This document shows, in pieces, positions 59,552-64,000 of a stretch of 64,000 nucleotides of DNA. The DNA comes from Gorsachius magnificus. Lineage: Eukaryota > Chordata > Aves > Pelecaniformes > Ardeidae. The DNA lies in assembly GCA_034008185.1 (NCBI GenBank), contig CM067081.1, positions 13,577,821 through 13,641,820 of the forward strand. Direction: 5' to 3'. Numbering within the stretch: the first letter of the stretch is position 1; each line of letters starts with the position of its first letter. Position numbers and translations under genes: made by a program. The notes under the pieces were generated by a model that made no database searches, had not been told where the DNA came from, and saw nothing but the letters and a program-made list of their open reading frames with translations.

Positions 59552-60026
59552 TATAGAATCATAGAATCATAGAATCATAGAATGTTTTGGGTTGGAAGGG
59601 ACCCCTAGAGGTCATCTAGTCCAACCCCCCTGCAGTCAGCAGGGACACCACTAACTAGATCAGGTTGCTCAGAGCCCCATCCAACCTGGCCTTGAATGTT
59701 CCCAGGGATGGGGCCTCCACCACCTCTCTGGGCAACCCGTTCCAGTGTTTCACCACCCTCGTTGGAAAGAATTTCCTCCTTAGATCCAGTCTAAACCTAC
59801 CCTCCTTTAGTTTAAAACCATTACCCCTTGTCCTGTCACAGCTGGCCCTACTAAAAAGATTTTCCCCATCTTTCCTATAGGCCCCCTTTAGGTACTGAAA
59901 GGCCGTAATCAGGTCTCCCCGCAGCCTTCTCTTCTCCAGGCTGAACAACCCCAACTCTCTCAGCCTGTCCTCATAAGAGAGGTGCTCCAGCCCTCGGATC
60001 ATTTTTGTAGCCCTCCTCTGGACCTA
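59552..60026 (-). mobile_element. Young CR1 LINE 3' fragment, minus strand
   Basis: Three to four inverted octamers (atagaatcatagaatcatag) open the copy at 59552. The minus-strand frame 59655-60002 is unbroken over 115 codons: [38 protein letters not shown], then [20 protein letters not shown] to the natural stop. 5' truncation falls just after the 'VQRRATK' block. By eye it is nearly identical over its length to 26.66-27.12 kb on the + strand, so both belong to one recently active subfamily. Confidence 0.96.
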
Positions 60027-60767
60027 TAAGGAAGCAGCACGTGGATGGGATTAAACTCCTAATTGTAGACACCTACACTTTGCCTCAATATGTGAGCTTG
60101 GTATCTTGGCTCCCATCACTGGTACCCAGGCAGTTCCATCACTGTAAGCATCTCCTTTCATCTGGGACACTCTGGAACATCTAGGATATCTGCAAACATG
60201 ACTCAGGACCTAGAGGAACCCTATGCTTTGCTGAAGGGCAGGGTATTTCAAATGACACTACATGTCTATGAATATGGAGCTGAACCAAGCTCTTTAAATG
60301 GTACCACTCTCTGAAGTCCATTGAACTTTTCTGAGGAGACCTTTGGTTATGATGGGAAAACAGATCTTCAGATCACAAGCAGACAACTGCACTTGGACAC
60401 ATAAAAAACGCAGTGTCTAAGAATTGAGAGCTGAATGTTGCCCTTGACAGATGCTATATTGGCATGATTTATTTGCAAGAGCTTTGATCAAATGGCAGAG
60501 GGGGTCCTTGCAAACTTTCCTCTGAAAACTGGTTCTCATCTTCCTCTCTCTAATTATGGGAAAGTTTGAGTGAATCAGTAAGAACATTTTGTGGTTATTA
60601 CCACAAACAGGTATTTTTTTTTTGTATGTTTTAGATGCATGTTTTTATTTTTTTTTTTACCATGTTGTTGTCCCAAGGAACAAAAGAAGACTTGTTAATA
60701 AACATATGTCTTGTTTGTTTTGGAACTGTGGTAGTAGGTTTTTTTTGATGTGTATATATGCATATAC

Positions 60768-60806
60768 AGGTCTATATATACATGAGAGGTCTATATATAC
60801 ACATGA
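60768..60806 (+). repeat. Tandem duplication of a 19-bp unit
   Basis: aggtctatatatacatgag (60768-60786) is followed by an almost identical copy, aggtctatatatacacatga. Confidence 0.8.
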
Positions 60807-62160
60807 CATTGAGTGGATTTGGATACAGTTTTACATTTTATTGAAAAATTCATTTTTTCATCAAAGAATATTACCAGCAAAATATTTTTGTGCATTTCCA
60901 ATTAAAACTTTTAATGTTTCACTAAGTAATATTTTCACTGTTTTTTCTTGGAATAAAACCCATCTGACCCTGTGTTTACTCCTAGCAGCAGCGGTGAGGT
61001 TGTGCAGAAAAAGCGATAGGTCTCATTTATTTAAATAAACTACTATGAAAATTTGGGGATTATTTTGCCTTTGGCAATTATTTGAAATCCAGGAATGTAG
61101 TACTGGTTAGATTTATCTAATTAATCTTCATGTATTTCATTAGTCACAACTCATTTTGCATCTAATTGAGGGTCCAGATCTTTTCCTTATTTCAGTGGGC
61201 CAACGTGGTGCCTTTTGGGCCTGAGGAGCAGATGCAGAACATCAGCTGCGTGGTGTATAGTGGTGTAACAAGCTCCAGGTTGCACACATCAATGGTACTA
61301 GAGTTGTGCTGAAGAATACCAGGTGAGGTGGCCTGTCTGTAATGGGAATACCTTTGAAATGTACTTACTATGGGAAATGACCAAAGAGGGGGGGACTAAG
61401 AAAAGAGAGGCTTAATCCCATTGATAAAATGTCACCAAATCCCATTCTCTCACGGATTTAAAGAGATAATCCCAGACAACCCTACTGAAGACTTTTTCAC
61501 CACCTGGTGCTATCGCTACCACAAACTCCTTCCAGCACTGTGATATTGCAATTGTGTGTGTCAGTTTAGCTGCTTGCCTGCTTAAATTTGTGGAAAGCTC
61601 TTTGTGAAGAGCACAACATTCCCTCACCCTCCAAATATATAACAGATGCAAGAGTACACTTGAGGGTATATATACTAGGAAGACTAAACTGTTCAATTTG
61701 ACACATTTAGCTTGTTGGCAATGTGCTTTGTTTAAATTAAAAATAACACTTTGCTAAAGATGATGAAGCAGACTGCTGCTTGAAAGAAATATTAATCATA
61801 ATTATTGTAGTGATTTACTCTTTATTAACATTGTTGTATCAGTAGCCTCAGGCCCAAATCCAGATCACTGCACCGTTTGGGTAGACCAATGCATATTAAA
61901 ATACTAACGAATTAAAATACGGATTTCCTGTACAGCAACCCTTCTCCAGAGAAGTTGACTCTGCTTTTTCTGTTTAGACTGTAAGGTTTCTGGTAAAAGG
62001 CTGGTTTTCATTCTGTTTGTGCAGCAGAGGAACTCACTGGCCATTAACAAGGCCTGAGCATTCCTAGTGCTGCCATTCCTGGGATTCTGGTTTCCCTGGT
62101 GAGAGCAAGCTGTGCCTTTGCACAGTCGCATGCGGCACCCACACAGCTGCACCCATGCAT

Positions 62161-62177
62161 GTGTGTGTGTGTGTGTG
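62161..62177 (+). repeat. (GT)8 microsatellite
   Basis: Eight GT units, followed 20 bases later by four GGAA units at 62197-62212. Confidence 0.9.
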
Positions 62178-63535
62178 CAAGGGGCCAATGCCACTGAGGA
62201 AGGAAGGAAGGAACATTTTGTACAGGGTGTGAGAGAAGAGCCATCCTCGGTATATATGTTCACATAGGCAAACAGCACAACAGAAAATGTTAAATAATGT
62301 GGGTTTTTTTCCCATGGCTGTATTTCACATTAATTATTCTTAAACATTGGTACCTCTGCCATATTTTTCAGGGAATCCATGAGCTGATCCTCAGAGCACT
62401 GGTTTTGCATTTACTTTTGGTGGTTATAAATTAGCATAAATCCTGCTGATTCACTGATTTCAGTCCTGATAGGGGCTCAGAGTCACACACGAGGTTTGTT
62501 AACCAGTGTCTCTTAATTTCCTTTACTGTACTGAAGTAGTTTTTAATGGCTTTTACAAAAGACTTCATCCTAACTCTACTAGTGAAGCTGTATGGCTCAC
62601 CTCTACAGCTGTGGTGCCAAATTAGCGCTACCTGTGTGGGACGTGCTCCTGGCTGGTGCTTCCTGATAGCGCTGTTCGGTGCTGCTGGTTGCGGGCAGAG
62701 CAGGGACCCTTATGGTTGCAGAACTGTAAAGGTTTTCAATTAAAAAAAAAAACAAACAGAAAAAAAGATGTATTTTGCATTTGAAAAGCAGGAAATTTTT
62801 TCAAAAATTTCATGTGAAGTTATATCCAAACCTCTCTATGAAAGTAGCTAGGAAATGCCAGGAGAGTTTCCTTGTGAGATTTCTATGCTCTATTTCTGCT
62901 TGAGAGATAAATAATATCAGCGGGTTTTACTCTCTCACAGGAAAATGAGGTGTCTCCATCTCAGTGTGAAACCAGAAACCTAAAGGTTACAAAAACATTG
63001 CAATTCTGAGAAAAAATAAAACTAAACTTTTCTTGCCCCCAAACCTCTAGGAAAAAAACAAAAGCAAGATGTTGTTTAAGTGGGAAGTGTGGGAGAGTTT
63101 CTCTAATGTCTCAGCAAAAGCACTATTTATCTCCTTTAAACGAAAACACGAATAGTATTCCTTGTTCTATAGCTTAGTGATCAGAGTTCTACCCTGGGAT
63201 TTTGCTCTTCTTCCTTGAAAAACAAACAAACTCAAAACTCAAGGGGAAAAAAGTCTAGTCTCTGTCTCTTTTTTTTCTAATTCATATTCTGGCTTTAGCT
63301 TTTTGAGTGAAAATGGGTAAATGGCTTCACTTTTCTGTTTCTTCATTTTTGTAAACATCTTACAGGTGAAGTCTTCTGTGAGAAACCACGATTCTGATTG
63401 AGGTGCAAAGGGCAAAATTGTCAGAGTCTGAATACTTCACTGCTGCAGAACCATCTTCCACCCAGAGCGTGTCTGTGTTCCAGTATGCAGAGGGAATGGC
63501 AAGTGGATTTGAAGTGAGGATCTATCTATAGTAAT

Positions 63536-63592
63536 GTGTATATATATGTGTATGTGTGTGTCTTTCTGTCTGTCTATCCATCTATCTTTTAT
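63536..63592 (+). repeat. Compound microsatellite
   Basis: TATATG/TGTGTG units grade into TCTG and TCTA tetranucleotides. Confidence 0.8.
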
Positions 63593-63782
63593 CTGTTTAC
63601 ATTTGTTAATGCTAGTACAATGATTTCAATAAAGGTGTTCAATGCTGCCCAGTTTCAGAAATCTACTTTGCTCTGAGGAAGTCAAAGACTAGCCCAGAAA
63701 GCTTATATTTAAGTCTAGTCACACGACTATTTTACTTGTATAAGTATTTTTCTCCTAAGCAAACATCCCAGCCACTGTGCTA

Positions 63783-64000
63783 TCACAAAATCACAGAATG
63801 ACAAGGGTTGGAAGGAACCTCGGGAGATCATCTGGTCCAACCCTCCTGCTAAAGCAGGTTCACCTAGAGCAGGTTGCACAGGACATCATCCAGGCGGGTT
63901 TTGAAAATCCCCAAAGAAGATGACTCCACAACCCCCCTGGGCAGCCTGTTTCAGTGCTCTGTCACCCTCAAAGTCAAGAAGTTCTGCCCCTTGTCCTGTT
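63783..64000 (-). mobile_element. CR1 LINE 3' fragment, minus strand, runs off the window
   Basis: It starts with degraded octamers (atcacaaaatcacagaatga). The complement of a CR1 3' UTR follows: gggttggaaggaacctcggg, agatcatctggtccaaccct, and agcaggttgcacaggacatc. It then enters the C-terminal RT blocks (gggcagcctgtttcagtgct; ccccttgtcctgtt) at the window end. The agcaggttgcacag wording marks another CR1 subfamily than those with the gttaggttaatgg 3' end. Confidence 0.93.

Larger units (their letters stand above)
60027..63782. other. Unannotated stretch
   Basis: Contains a 149-codon Phe-rich frame (60589-61038) arising from T-rich DNA, a 19-bp tandem duplication (60768-60806), a (GT)8 run (62161-62177) with a (GGAA)n stretch after it (62197-62212), and a compound TATG/TCTA array (63536-63592). 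A segment at 62560-62735 is GC-richer and ends in an A-rich tract. No gene is supported. Confidence 0.45.

Noticed and set aside
60589..61038. 149-codon Phe/Tyr-rich frame
   Set aside because: T-rich DNA yields Phe, Leu and Tyr codons; no membrane-protein pattern or family match is evident.
61904..62315. Three overlapping minus-strand frames of 66-124 codons
   Set aside because: They cross the (GT)n and (GGAA)n microsatellites and overlap one another in different frames; no family is recognised.
1..64000. CRISPR array, bacterial operons, phage or other prokaryotic defence system
   Set aside because: No regularly spaced repeats, no ribosome-binding-site-led gene clusters and no prokaryotic protein families; the window is eukaryotic and retroelement-rich.
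1..64000. tRNA or rRNA genes
   Set aside because: No tRNA A/B box arrangement with foldable arms and no rRNA-like conserved blocks were noticed by eye.

Overview
This looks like nuclear DNA from a bird. The window is AT-rich and has no compact coding. It is crowded with CR1 LINE fragments whose 3' ends carry the avian ATTCTATG-type octamers, and it holds several avian endogenous-retrovirus LTRs. No host protein-coding gene, tRNA, rRNA, CRISPR array or bacterial-style operon can be supported. The stretch is best read as intergenic or deep-intronic sequence built up by successive retroelement insertions. All family calls rest on recognising motifs and remembered family features by eye; no alignment was run.

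Layout. 1-1.66 kb is unannotated AT-rich DNA. 1.66-2.36 kb is a + strand CR1 3' fragment. 2.67-5.97 kb is an ancient CR1-like LINE whose 5' half is inverted relative to its 3' half; a minus-strand ERVL-type LTR (3.61-4.51 kb) sits inside the inverted half. 6-18.2 kb is a long repeat-poor AT-rich stretch with one unexplained 190-codon ORF (10.5-11.0 kb). 18.2-27.1 kb holds four more + strand CR1 pieces (18.87, 20.25, 23.9 and 25.8 kb). The last is the best preserved and has a long reverse-transcriptase frame. 27.8-28.8 kb is another ancient LINE body, followed at once by an ERVK-like LTR that ends near 29.3 kb. 31.1-31.7 kb has an LTR 3' end and a minus-strand CR1. 32-38 kb is mostly unique. 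38.2-38.6 kb (+) and 39.9-40.2 kb (-) are old CR1 pieces. 42.59-43.16 kb is a complete solo LTR with TG...CA ends and a 5-bp target duplication. It abuts a long CR1 endonuclease-RT body (43.2-45.7 kb) whose 3' end lies inverted just downstream (45.9-46.16 kb). 46.2-55.7 kb is mostly unique with a 33-bp poly(A). 55.7-57.2 kb holds a tiny CR1 tail and an internally deleted CR1. 59.55-60.03 kb (-) is a CR1 very like the 25.8 kb copy. At 63.78 kb a minus-strand CR1 runs off the window.

Nothing here works together as a pathway. All recognised reverse-transcriptase and endonuclease frames are broken by frameshifts, stops, truncation or deletion. The most interesting material is structural: two separate inversion signatures in LINE copies, a cleanly dated nest of elements, a young CR1 with an altered catalytic box and a near-identical inverted partner 32 kb away, and a few perfect inverted repeats and ORFs that the repeats do not explain.
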